64,000 bases of DNA from Acanthococcus lagerstroemiae. Taxonomy: Eukaryota > Arthropoda > Insecta > Hemiptera > Eriococcidae. Made by a program: the position numbers and the translations under genes. Under the pieces are notes generated by a model. That model was not told the origin of the DNA and did not search any database. It saw only the letters and a program-made list of their open reading frames with translations. The stretch is taken from positions 55,822,955-55,886,954 of the forward strand of contig CM063114.1 of assembly GCA_031841125.1 (NCBI GenBank), in the 5' to 3' direction. Positions 11,411 through 23,900 of the stretch are shown piece after piece; position 1 is the first letter of the stretch; every line of letters begins with the position of its first letter.

Positions 11411-14400
11411 ATGCCTCCCAAAACTTTAAAGGAGATTCACGATGAATGTTTGGCTATTGCTAAGGCTTCCTCACCAACTATCGTGAAGAACGGTAAGGGC
11501 TTAGTGTATATTTTCTCCACGAAGTAATGTTAACTTCGTCTATGTCAATCATGACTTTACTATTGCACATTCAATGACTCAATCCGCCATTATTCGAAAT
11601 GTTTGAAACCTAATCTCCAATGCACTTATTCTACTTACAGGAAGGTTATACAAATGGAAAGGCAGCATTACTAGTTTTGTGATCGGTGAACTGCAGTTCC
11701 GTTGTATGCCGTACTTCGGCTTGTCTGTTTCCGATGCAAGCACTCATATTCCCTGCATCCCAGTAGATCCTGTGAAAAATGCCAATAAATTACTGAAGCT
11801 GTGTAACCATACCATTTTATTGAGTGATCCTGAATTCGTCGTCGAAGTGTAAGTGAGAACGAATGTGTGAACTGCCAGTTGAAGACTAATTTTCTGCGGA
11901 AAAAATGAACATCGATTACCGCCCATGGTGGGAAAAACGATAAAGAGGTCAATATGTGAAAACCAGAATTACAATTTGCGATGGGAAATTTGAAACAAAT
12001 CATAGTTTCCTTCCTTCTGAAGACGCTACAAGTTAATGAGATTAATTTCAAACTTCTTTTCAGTCTGGATTTCTGGTGGTTTGTTATTTTGGAAGAACTG
12101 ATGAACGTATATCAATTTTCTTATTCATTTGTTTTAATTTTTGGCATGCATGCATTTTAATTGCATTACACGTTATTAATTTTCAGGTTTACTGTAGAAT
12201 TTAACGAATATTATTTAGTTCATGTACTCCTTAATGGAGAAAAACTGAGGGTACTTGAGAAGAACATTCGAACGGTGACGATGAATTTAAAATCTATTAA
12301 AAATTGTTCCTCTTCCCATGAAAATGTATCTGAAGCTCCCACAGAATGGTGTCATAAAGTACTAGTACTGAAGATCTCATCCGCAATATTGACCCCGAAG
12401 AAAGACGTGTTTTGTTTTGCTTTTGTGGTCTCAGTTAACTCAGGTATTTTTACTAACATTGCCACGTATTATCCTTATATGCTTGCTTATCATCATAGTT
12501 AACTTTTTTGTATACTTTGCCTTCAAGAATGTGATGCAGATAATGACCGGTTTTGGTTAATATTGAAAAACGGTGAAGTTTCCTGGAAAGATTTGCTGGT
12601 ACAAAATAGAATGTATAATATTCATGTTCCATCCGATGTTCCACGTGATTATTTTCGGTAATAAAGAGGAAAAAAACAAGTATAAGTACATAAGTAATGA
12701 TGTAATCCAAGCGACCCACCAGAGTCAAAATAAGCTTGTCGTGACTGCCTCCTGCTACTCCTCTCCCAGTGATAAGAGAAGTAATGATCCTGATGATATA
12801 CTCATTAAGAATTTTACGACTAAGAAATGAAAAGCAAGTGTGCCGATTCTCCCGAAAATTCATGAATATCTTTTTCTCATCTCAGCTATTATAATCAACA
12901 GTTGCCTTCGTTGTAGTGATGAGTGAGGTCAATGATTTGCATAGCACTTCAGTGTAACTACGTAATAGCTAAAGAAATGTAAAGTTACACTTCGTTTGCC
13001 TACAAGAGAGAAGAAAATAGAGTTTAAAATCCTTTGCGTAATTCAAGCAAACTAAATGGCGGTGGTTGAATCGATGAAAAATGGTGGTACCTGCCATTAC
13101 CACTCGTATATTATGAGGTTCTGATTTTCGTCATTTCAATTTCAGACATCGTAGCTCATTGTATTCCGTTTTTGATACTACTTGGGATCTGTCCTTCCAG
13201 CAAATGTTGCATCACAGAGATCTTATGAATACAAATGCTGCCGTGTACCTACCTCGAAATTCGAAATTATCTACTGTCTCTGAGAGCGCAGTTACAACTT
13301 GTCATGCCGAAAAGTGGTTTAAGTAAGCCGATCCAGATTATAATTTGTAGTGTCCTGATTTGTTGGCTTGAGATTCTAGAATGTAGCTTTCGCTTTGAAT
13401 TAAACATTTTTGAGCACCATTTAAATTGGAAACTATTTCTACTTTCTAATAATCTGTTCTTCATTCGCGAAGCAGATCATTTTATTTCAAAATTTTTCAT
13501 TCAGGTATGAATATTACTTTCGTTACGTTCGTTTATAACACCTTTTGTGAATCATTCTTAGTATTTCAGATCCCGATCTAACATCTTTGAAATTCGCATC
13601 AGTATTTGGAATTATCAAAGACATACGTTACGTCGAAGCGTGGAAATCATTTAGTTGTTCTTGGTGCGACAAAAATGATAACGTATTCGAAAAAACAATT
13701 CAGGAAAGCGACTGTTGCGAAACTGAAGGCGAAGAAAATAATTTTGAAACCGAGTGGAGAAGTCCAACATCTCCTACTATAGGAAAAATCACTGAAAATG
13801 ATAAAATATGTTTTCCTGAGCTTCAGTTTAAGGTGACTGGTGAAGAGAAAATTAATGGATTTGGAATTCGAGGTATGATTCATTGTTCTCATTTGGCTTC
13901 TGAAACGTGAAACTATAGGTTATTCATTTTAAATCGATGGATTTTCATTTTAGGAGGTAAACTGACTGTTCAAATTACACTGCAAAAATGTTATTCTGAC
14001 AAAGTTGCGTACATATTTCTAAAACGATGGAAACAGTCACAATATCCTGCCGGATTGATTCCAGGCGTTACCGTTTGTTTCACTGATGTTAATGTAAAAC
14101 GTTCGAAGAAGAAATGTTATTATTTTGTAAGCACACCGTTGACTCGGATCTTACACTTGGAAACAACTGGCATTAAAACGTACGTTTTTCATGAATAGGA
14201 GGTACCTAATGTAAAGTAGTAATGATACGCAAATTTCTGCTTAAGTGCGCCATCTACTCCAGTAAATATGCAAAGTGCACTACTTGCAGGATTTGCTCAA
14301 ATTAAAACTGTATTAAGTATTATCAAATACCTTTCAAGGCCGTGTATACTACTTGCACTAGCATCTTCAAATGTAGTAGGATGTGTAAATTTCTTCTTTA

Positions 14401-16423
14401 TATTCAAGGCAAATGTACGTTATCTGCCCCAATAAGTATACAAAGTGCACCACTTGCAAGATTGCTCAAACCAAAACTGCTTTGTCAAATACCTTTTAAG
14501 GCGACGTAGATTATTTGCAATAGCGCGTATGAGCGGTTTGGAACAATATGTCCGTAGTCCTATTTTTCACATATTTCACTGAGCCGCCGACAGACATGGG
14601 CAAGTTCAGAATTCGCGAACTTAAAGCTAATAAACTTGTTCAGCATTTCGATGAACTTGAACTGAACAACGGAAAATGAAAAGTGAACTTGAATTTCTCT
14701 TCTTTGAACTTGAGCTTTTCATGTTGTTTGCTTCGAGCACATTTGGTAGTAATGGTAGTGCATAGCAACATGTGCCAGCCATTCCCTACATCCACGAGAA
14801 AATGAACTGTCTGGCAGCTAATCAACACGTGTACAAGAAGCGGATAGTAATTAGAACATACGACTGTATTCCTTTCCTTTTCATAATGAGTAATTTGCTA
14901 GCTCCATTGCAGCATGTAGTAGAATAATAATAATTCTTAATTTTCAGGACTATCGTTCCGCAGGTCTGGGGCAGTTTCGGATTTCCTTTTGCCAGAAACA
15001 AAACTGACAAAATTTGGGGAATATTAGATTTGGATTTGCTTACCAAAGTTTCCATACTAGCCAAGTGCAAATTGTGTGATCAAAAATTCTTACAGTATTG
15101 TTGCTCCAATGTATTTTGTTTCAACAGTCGTCAGCAAATGAGTCCGGAGTATAATGTGGTCGCCATCGCCAGGTAACTATTGCAGTGTATAATGTACTTG
15201 AATCATTTTTCGTATTATTCTTTTGACGCACTCTATTTGAAATTTGTGAAATGCTTGTTTTAGATTATTCGTGAGGGGCTTCAAAGGCTGTGAAGCTTCT
15301 TCGTTGTTCTTGAAAAACGAAAATGTGCAAAAGTATTTGGGTTTCCCTGATAGAATTTGGCAGAAACTCTGTTACTTGTCGGCCAACTCGGAATTGCTGT
15401 ATCTACATCAATATAACGAGGTTGTAAGATTTTTCTACTGTACCCGCAAAACACACTCTACGTGAATGTATTATATAACGTCCATTTCGGAAAAAGAGAC
15501 AAGCCTGGTTGACACCTGTGGACCGTTTACTTGGCATCATGTAAACTGTCTACATAGCATTTATGTTGACATAGAGGTTGAAAAGAAGTGGACAGTTTTG
15601 TCCTAATAGACAGTCGGCAAGGAATTTATGTAGACATGAAGGTTGAAAAGAAGTGGACATTTACATTGTCCGCTACTTGACATCATGTAAACTGCCTACG
15701 CAGCATTTATGTTGACATAGAGGTTGAAAAGAAATGGAAAATTTTGTCTAATAGACAGTCGGCAAGGAATTCATGTAGACATGAAGGTTGAAAAGTAGTA
15801 GACATTTACATCGTCCGCTTAGATATATCCACCCTCTGTCAACATTCCGTATGTACATTCATGTCGGCACGTCTACTTGAAATCTTATACCTAACCTTTG
15901 CAATTCCATGAAGAATTATTTTATTGAAATTCTATCCATTTGTATCACACCTCATCTAAAATACAGTCCTATATGTTAATCTTCGAAAGGAAAAATTCCA
16001 CACTCTAGTTTATATTAAATTTCATTGGACTGTGTTTCGTGGGATATGTTTGTTTATTGTTAAAAGTACCCTAGCGTTTGCATTGCAGCAGTTTGTAATC
16101 ATGAAGTCATGTTTACAGGACCAAAACTGTGATATTACGAATGTTTATTTCCAAATGTATTGTAAGGTTTTTCGTCCCAAAGTGAGATTTCACGTTTGTT
16201 GCAGATCTTTTAAAAGTAAGAATACTACTCGATAATAGGTACATCATTTTACTAGCTCAGCTGTGTTTTGTCACTGAAAAACTTCATATTGTTTCTAGAT
16301 AATGAAAACTGTTTCTTCTGCATCGAGCTGTCAGAAATATCTCCATCTAGATTGTCTGCTACTCGTGAGATGCTCGAGAGTAAAGCAAAGAAAAATGAAA
16401 TAAATCAGTCTGGTGAGATTTAA
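11411..16423 (+). CDS. CTC1-like OB-fold protein (CST telomere complex, candidate)
   Basis: Twelve exons: 11411-11492, 11641-11848, 12187-12443, 12528-12657, 13146-13322, 13476-13504, 13570-13872, 13954-14179, 14948-15172, 15264-15423, 16089-16215 and 16299-16423 (TAA). All phases close, giving 682 residues. The 29-nt exon 6 is needed to keep frame. Exon 11 may start 3 nt later (CAGCAG acceptor). No enzyme motifs. The pattern is of repeated OB folds. Exon 8 has YPAGLIPGVTVCFTDVNVK followed by CYYFVSTPLTRI, like the CTC1 C-terminal OB region. Exons 9-10 carry a zinc-ribbon-like cluster (AKCKLCDQ, YCC, FCF, around residues 510-530) just before the OB strand VVAIARLFVRG. CTC1 with STN1 and TEN1 binds single-stranded telomeric DNA. 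The protein is about half the length of vertebrate CTC1 (~1200), so the N-terminal part is missing or unrecognised. Alternatives are POT1- or RPA70-like OB proteins. The gene is solid, the name is an inference. Confidence 0.65.
14257..14530. repeat. Two-copy direct repeat in an intron
   Basis: CAAAGTGCAC(T/C)ACTTGCA followed by ATTGCTCAAA and CAAATACCTTT occurs twice about 170 bp apart, within intron 8 of the CTC1-like gene. The copies differ by several substitutions and indels. Confidence 0.55.
14600..14815. repeat. GAACTTG-rich dispersed repeat fragment
   Basis: Begins GACATGGGCAAGTTC and contains repeated GAACTTGA and GTGAACTTG words, in the same style as the foldback at 39868-40937 (ATGGGCGTTGTTCAC). 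Lies in intron 8 of the CTC1-like gene. Confidence 0.4.
15519..15830. repeat. Tandem duplication, period about 146 bp
   Basis: CATCATGTAAACTG at 15535 returns at 15681. Both copies continue with GCATTTATGTTGACATAGAG, GTTGAAAAGAA and AATAGACAGTCGGCAAGGAA. Each copy also contains a half-length internal similarity (GTAGACATGAAGGTTGAAAA). Lies in intron 10 of the CTC1-like gene and is non-coding. Confidence 0.7.
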
Positions 16424-17972
16424 ATGAACCTATCTTGTTCGGTTATGTTAAGATTGTTATTTTCCTGTAAGCGAAACTGATTGTTTTGAATACATTTTTG
16501 CGTGCAATGGAAGAAATATTTTTAATTATAGCTGAATTTGTTTGGCGAATGCTACTTGATAACTTTCCTGTGTAGTACCGAATGGAAATTGACGAATTAC
16601 TACTAAAAAAATAGATTTGAAAATTTAATACCTAACATCAAAATTTTTCATAATTCATAAATGCTAGTTCACAAGTTTCATTATTCGGAAAACGTGATGG
16701 AATAAACCGCGAGTAACCTGTTTGAACCGAAGCTAAAATACGTTGTTGTTCCCAGTTTGCATCCGTACATGACTCTACATGACTGTGACAGTGATTATAC
16801 ATTGATCGATATCGTATGTAGGGGCTGGCATGTGTATGTGCTAATCTCATCCTTTTACGATGTCATGCATGAATTGCAGTCAAATTCAATGGCTAATAAA
16901 ACTACAAAACTATGTAATCACACGGATATCATCGTTGCTTCACCTAGATGTACTTATTTAACGAAAAACGTGTTATATGTTTATAATCCGGTATTGCGTG
17001 ACAACTTCTAAGTAGGTATTAACGGATTTTCTAAAATAAGGTTGATAAAGATTGATTCTGATCTTGTCAGGTTTCAATATTTGAACAGCAGAGGGGTCCA
17101 GTAACGCAGTTTGTGAAACCAAAATGATTAAGGGGAGACGTTTCTGTTTTAATGTGGATATAATAACGTGGAATACGGATTATTTCGGTTCTAGCTGCAG
17201 AAAGCAACGATATCTTACGAAAAACTTCCTAGCGAGATTATGTGTATTTCTGAGGGTTTGCCAAGGTGTTGTTATTGGTTCCTCGCTGTTGTCTCCACCT
17301 GGCTTGTTCTATGTCATTTGTATAGTACACTATCATGAAAATATGAGTTCCGCACTGATATATCTCTTCAATAACCATTCAGTTGTGCTTATGGAAAATA
17401 GAGTATTATTATAGTTATATGTACTATTGAAATATCTAATGCTCTGTAGCTTGGAGTTACTTTCCCTGTAGAGGGGCTGTGGGGCCGAGGGGGGCTTTAA
17501 CTAATTAAAGCTCCTTTGCCTGTAACCCAATGTATCGACTACAGCGTGCATATGAATAATAGGTAAAGTTATGAGTTCATTAATTTGTAATTAACATAAT
17601 GATAATGATTTATCCACAAATTGTTTCTTGTTCTGGCAACTTCATCATTATCGCAGTGTAGCCACTTCCGAAGACTCAAACAGCTGATGCTGGTTCTGCG
17701 TTCATGAAAATAATGTAAATATTATCATTATTAATAATTTTCTTTGCTCGTTTAATCGAACATGAACTTGAGTTATTTATTCAAAATTCTAATGTAAATA
17801 TTTATTCACATTCGTGTTAATCGTGTTTCATAACTTCGTCGTTCAGAACACAAGTTAGTGACGTATGATGTATGAAGATATCAAAGTTCACGAAGCAGGA
17901 AACCGGCTGGCTCCGGTGTGAAAAAAACTAGTACAGAGAAATTGTAACAATATAAATATCAAATTGAGTATC
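16424..17972. other. Intergenic between CTC1-like gene and PARN-2, nothing recognised
   Basis: About 1.5 kb holding the 3' region of the CTC1-like gene and the promoter of PARN-2. The open frames here (up to 96 codons) have no recognisable motif and no paired splice sites, and look like chance. A short G-rich run (GGGGCTGTGGGGCCGAGGGG) lies near 17474. Confidence 0.4.
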
Positions 17973-20900
17973 ATGGACGTAACAACAAGAAGTGAGTACA
18001 CGTAGCCAAATTCCGCGTATTTCGCAAGCAAGCCGTAGTAGGCTCAAATCTTGAGTCTCATTACCTCATAAATTTTGTCGAATGTATGACTCAGTGCAAA
18101 ATATTTTTCAGATTTCAAAGAAACGTTGCCTGAAGTTTTGCAAGCCATTGATTCTTGCGATTTCTTGGCCATCGATGGTGAGTTTAGCGGACTTCGAAAA
18201 GCACCAGACTTGGATGTGTACGATACTCCCGCTTCCCACTACAGTAAACTTCTAGATAGTAGTATGGAATTTCTACTTATTCAAGTCGGAGTTTGTACAT
18301 TCAAATTGGATCGGTCCAAGAACAAGTCAGTAAAAAACCATTTTGTTGTATACCAATGTTCTTGAATTTAGATTTGAAATTATCATTATTATATTTTCTT
18401 CAAAAGGTACGTGTATAAGGCTTTCAATTTCTACGTGTTCCCTCGAGCGATCGATAAAAAAAATCAAGATATCAATTTTCTGTTTCAAGCTTCTGCCATC
18501 AACTTTCTAAGTGATGCCGGGTTCGACTTCAACAAATTATATAAAGAAGGTAACAGAGTATATATGAATTCGCCAAATTTCGGAATTGTATCAGATGTAC
18601 TTGATTCGAAAATTCGCCCTAGGAATTCCGTATTCAAATGCTGCGGATGAGAAATTTCTATTGGAAGAACTCGCAGCCAAGTACGAGTTTTCAAAGCAGT
18701 CCGAATCAGGTCCTAAAGCTCGTATACCGGAAGACTTATCGTCTACAATTGAAGATATTTGGTCAGTTGAGAATTTAAAGCAGTAGCACTGTGTTAGCCT
18801 GATCTTTAAGTCACAAAAACTCGCCGGATCCGATTTTGCCACGGTTTCTAACTTTTATCACCATTAACGTGAATTATTCTACTTTTAGTGCCAGAATTAA
18901 GGAGTTTTTGTTACCTGAAAATGAAGAGAAGGAGATGGTTATTGATCAATGCAACGCGTTTCTGAGAAAGCTTATTTTCCAGGCAGGTGATCTCGATAAC
19001 AATGCTTATTATCAGTATTTCGTATTGGCACTTTGAATTTCAGCTATGTACGCACATTTCAGACAGCTTACGAACGATTTTCCACGGATAATTTTAGTCT
19101 AAGTACAAAATGGATTGATAATAGGTTAAAAATAGTAGCCCAGAAAGGAAAATCGAAAGAGGAACGAGACACAGAGAAATATGAGAGCGATAGGAAGGAA
19201 ATAATCGAGGCTGTTGGCTTTTCCAAAATCATAAGGCATATTTCGAATTCGGTAAATATCACGTTACATCTCCATTTTTGAAACATTCTTACAAAGTTGT
19301 GAAGGCTTTATATGTCTTATTCTATGATTTTTGTAGAAAAAGTTGATTGTCGGTCACAATATGTTACTTGATATTTGTCACGTAGTGAACCGATTTTGCG
19401 AACCGTTACCTTGTGATTACCGAAAATTCAAAGCTACTGTTAATAAACTTTTTCCCAGGTTGGTTGTACGATATCTACTGTAGAAGTTCCATGAAGCGCT
19501 GGAATTAATTATGGATTGTGGTTACAGGATCGTTGATACAAAGTATATGTGCAGTGCTTATCCATTTAGAGATCTGATGCATTCAACTGCCATAGATCAT
19601 ATAGTGAAAAGAATAAAAGAATCTCCGTTTGAGTTTCTCGAAGCTGGTATGTAAATATTTACCTAAATGGAAGGTAGCAGCGCTCTAACCCTCCTGGACA
19701 TCGTGGGGCCAGCGTCAAATTTGCGCCTGGTGGCGCCAGCGCTTTCTCGTTTAAAATGCGTGTAAGCGCCGCTGCCGGAATTTCAAAGCGCAAATTTGGC
19801 TCGACTGTGGTGCCTGATGCAAATCGAGCGCCAATTCTCGATTGGTGGTCGATTTGCGCTAGAATCGAGAGCAAATTTGTTGTATCTCGTATATCTGGCG
19901 CCGGTGTTGGAATTTGGGCTAGCACCGCACGATTTCCAAACGGGGAGGACGTAGAACAGTGTACGAAATAAGATGAATGGTGAGGGGATGTATCGAATTC
20001 TCAAGAAACGGGAAAAAGAAAATGAAGTTTCTTTGTGTTCAACTAGTTCTCATTGGATTTTTAACTGCCATGTTTCATTGGATGCATAGGCTTAGAAATT
20101 AAATTAATGTTCTGAAGTCGTACACATTGTTCTTCGTCATTGGTAGAACCATTTCAGAGACGATGCTATAAATATTTCAGTGGCCCTTAGAGTGAAATGT
20201 TACTTATGTTACTGAATATCTTTGCGTTTGTGTACAGATCCAGAAAATCCTAGCTACTGTTATTCCATAGAGGAAAGCAAAGCGCATCAAGCTGGATACG
20301 ACGCTTATATCACTGGACTGATTTTTATCTCATTGATCTCATATCTAGGTCAGTATTTGAATAATAATGGAAGTGGAATGTTTGCAAAACAGGGAAAAGC
20401 ATATCCTCTGAACTGCTTTATCTTCTGTGTTGTTAAGAAATCAGAAAGTAACCAAAATAATATAGTCATTATAGTTTTAAGGAGAGTGTTCTTCAACTAG
20501 CCCAGAATTAAGCGTATATTTTAGAGCTTGGAAAAATTGTATTTTTTGTGATTGTACTATTTCTCTTTATTTTATTTCTAATCATACTACAACCAGACTA
20601 GGTTTTGAAATATTGTAAGTCAATTGTTTCGTGTACTTTAGTACTTGACTTCATTCCCGTAGGTGAAAACCCGGATCAGAATTATTTGAAACTTACTCCA
20701 GAAATCCTAGAACCATTCGAAAACAAGTAAATATGATTGCAGTATTGTATTTTAATCGGAATGTTACCCGTACTGTTTTATTTGTAATTGATTAATTGGG
20801 TCATTAAGTCTTCTGACAGTGTGGCATGATTTAGATGCAATTTTAGTTTTAACCCTAACCCTTAGTGGCAAGAATGTTCCATCCATAGGGGAATGTTTAT

Positions 20901-23900
20901 TTTCATTGATTATGATAACAACTACTATTCCAACAGACATGATGTATAAATCTATGTAACTCCTAAATTATAGTAGAAAATGGGAAAAGAAAATTTCAAA
21001 TTTCCTACTTCAATTTTGAAAGGAATCGATTGGGACATGCGCTGATTATCATAGAACAGAGGAGATTCAAGAAAATAAGAACATTTTTTGCAAAAAAATT
21101 GGAGAAATTGAAGAGGGAAGAATTACAACTTTTGATTGAAAATAAAGCTTCACCGCTCGCCACTGAAACCACAAACTGTTTTACCGTTACGATAATCGAA
21201 TTTTCATAAATTACAAAAGAAACTAGCGTGCCAAATCTTGCAAGATTTGGCACGCTAGTTTCTTTTGTGTCAGTTATTATTAATTTATGAAAATTCAATC
21301 GCCGTAACGGTGAAACAGTTCGTGGTTTGAGATTCTTCCCTCTCTAGTTTCTCCAATTTTTTTCAGAAAATTTTCATATTTTCTTGAATCTTCTCTATTC
21401 TACGATAATCAGTGCATGTCCCAATCGATTCCTTTCAAAATTGAAGTAGGAAATTTGAAATTTTCTTTTCTCATTTTCTACTAGAATTCAGGAGTTACTA
21501 AGGTAATTTATGCATCATGTCTGTTGGAATAGTAGTCGTTATCATAATCAATGAAAATAAACATTCCCCTATGGATGGAACATTCTCGCCACTGAAAGAG
21601 AATCACGCGTCAGAAAACACTTTCATTGAGTTGCAACTTTCATCCTGTCCGTCATTTGATCGCTTATATTCATGGCGGACTGTTGTAAGCGAAAATGAAA
21701 TGTAAAGTGTCGTAGTATTCTAAACAGAAACAGATACTGTTAGCATTCTCTGTCTTGTGATTTCAATGTCGCGTCGGACAGTCATTTGAGCGACGATTTA
21801 ATGAGATTTTTAAAGACAAAAATCTTCAAATTAACGTATTTAGTAAATATGGGAGATATCCTGAGTCATTCCCATCCCTTAACACAGTGATATAACTAAT
21901 TACCGACCCATAGCTTGGCTTCTGATACCGACCAAAATTGAAAGCAAAAATAATAATAATAATACCGGAAAACCCGCTGTACTATAACTCAGAATCATCA
22001 TGGCCTTATGCAAGGTTGGACTGTCCCAATGAATCTTCTCGAGGTTACAAACCATATTCATCATGTCCTTATTGAACAATCATAACTGGATGAGATGACG
22101 AACTCTCCATAAGACGCGTGTTAAAAATTAGTTCGGAACCATAGTATAACTTGCGCCTAATGCGTAGGTCATGCGTTCGGGTATGCGTTACTATGCAGTA
22201 TGCATACAGCATTGTCAATGAAAATACGGCTATCTTTCTGTTGTTTCATTTTTCTTGGTGAAACGGAAGGTTCAGAACAAAATTTTACAAAGAATAGAAG
22301 TACTAGAAATGTACATTATATTTTTTGTGCCGATATACTCCATTAATAAAACAATATAATATACAAAATGAGGCAAAAGAGGAAAGAAATGTATATGTAG
22401 ATATACAGATACATATTTTAGGTACATATTCTTTCGTAACACATTTTTCAGCGACTTATTTTTTTTTTTCACTTATCCGGTCATTTGTACGTCTCTCTAA
22501 TGAATAATAACTTATTTTCAAATACTTTTCACAAATTAAAGTGAAAAGTGTAAGTTTAGGATTATTGTCCAAATCATCTCTAGTCACTGATGCGATACTC
22601 GAAATGGTAGTTTTTGGGGCCAGGGGTGCGATTTCATAGGGGCCGCTATCAAATTACAAGGGGCATTGAATAAGTAACGTCTTTTTTGCGTGTAAAAAAT
22701 TCATTTATAAATACATATATGTAAGTTAGTAGGAAAGATCAGAGACACGATCAACTTATGACGATTTTATTCTTGAAGAAGTGACAAATAATCTCGAAAA
22801 TAAGCTAATACGTGTTAAATAAAGTACAGAGCGCCGAGAGTACCGAGTTAAACGAGTACAAGAATTAAACTGAATTAGTAACTTAATGAGAGACCAGTCG
22901 ATGCACGAAATGTGAAATGCGATAACAGTATCGCATCTGGGTGAATAATAAGCTTCAGTTTGCTGAAACTTACATCCCCCCAACCCAAGCATTTCGGTCA
23001 TCGATTTGCCTTTAACATTTTACTTATGTGGTACATTTTTTTTTTTGTTTCCTACCTTCACTTCGAAAACTACATTAGACACCTTACGTATAATCGGGTG
23101 CGGTCCTATACGTATACTATCGAGCTTGTTACGGTTAAGCTTATTGCCGTTCTCGACATATATCCAATCTCCGACATTGAAACTTACTAGCGCTCTATGT
23201 CTGTCATGACGTAACTTGTTACTATTATGCGATTTATTTGAATTAATAAACGCTACTTTACGATCGGCTGCTAGGTCTGGAGAAGAAACGAGAGACTGAG
23301 GAATGAAGGGGGGAAGGGAACCGTTAAGCAGGTAGGAAGGAGAAAAACCTGTGGAACTGTGAACCGTGTTATTGTATTGTTCAACAGATTCGCAGGCTAT
23401 GGCTTGCCAGGATCGATTAACTCCGGGAGTGTTGTAATTGCAACGTATACGGTTTACTAACGTTTGATTAAGTCTTTCGTTTAGACCATTTGAAAAAGCG
23501 CTGTCAACCGCCACAAAAACGTGATTGATGCCAGCGCCCTCACAATAATCTTGAAATTCCTGGGAAGATAATCCGCCGTATTGATCGGTTAACAGTGTAC
23601 CTATTGGGTTAACCCTGTGAACCGAATCAATGAGCTTGATCATTTCTTTCGCAGATTGACCTTTTGTATATGAAGCAAAAGCATACCGGGTAAAATGGTC
23701 CACTAGAAGGTGGCAATATCTTTTCGCAGACGATTTGTTCCCTAATCCACCAACCGTGTCGAGTGACATTATGTCATAAGGGTTAGATGAAGGACCAAAA
23801 TGACCTAGACTGCCACTGGGCGTGGGTCTACGCGACTTATTTTTAATACAAATTTCGCATTCGCGACAGAGACGATGTATACAATTGGAATAGTTAGGAA

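Noticed and set aside
12658..12830. Extra CTC1 exon ending NFTTKK
   Set aside because: A possible exon exists, but its phases do not join exon 5, whereas direct splicing 12657 to 13146 closes perfectly.
16757..17414. Open frames between CTC1-like gene and PARN-2
   Set aside because: No family motif, no splice logic, and AT-rich composition like surrounding intergenic DNA.
18586..18786. Open frame overlapping PARN-2 exon 4
   Set aside because: It only partly follows the real exon. The acceptor at 18622 and donor at 18762 keep the PARN frame.
20848..20865. TAACCCTAACCCTTAG as a telomere-like sequence
   Set aside because: Only about two imperfect units at the edge of a palindrome. Far too short for an interstitial telomere.
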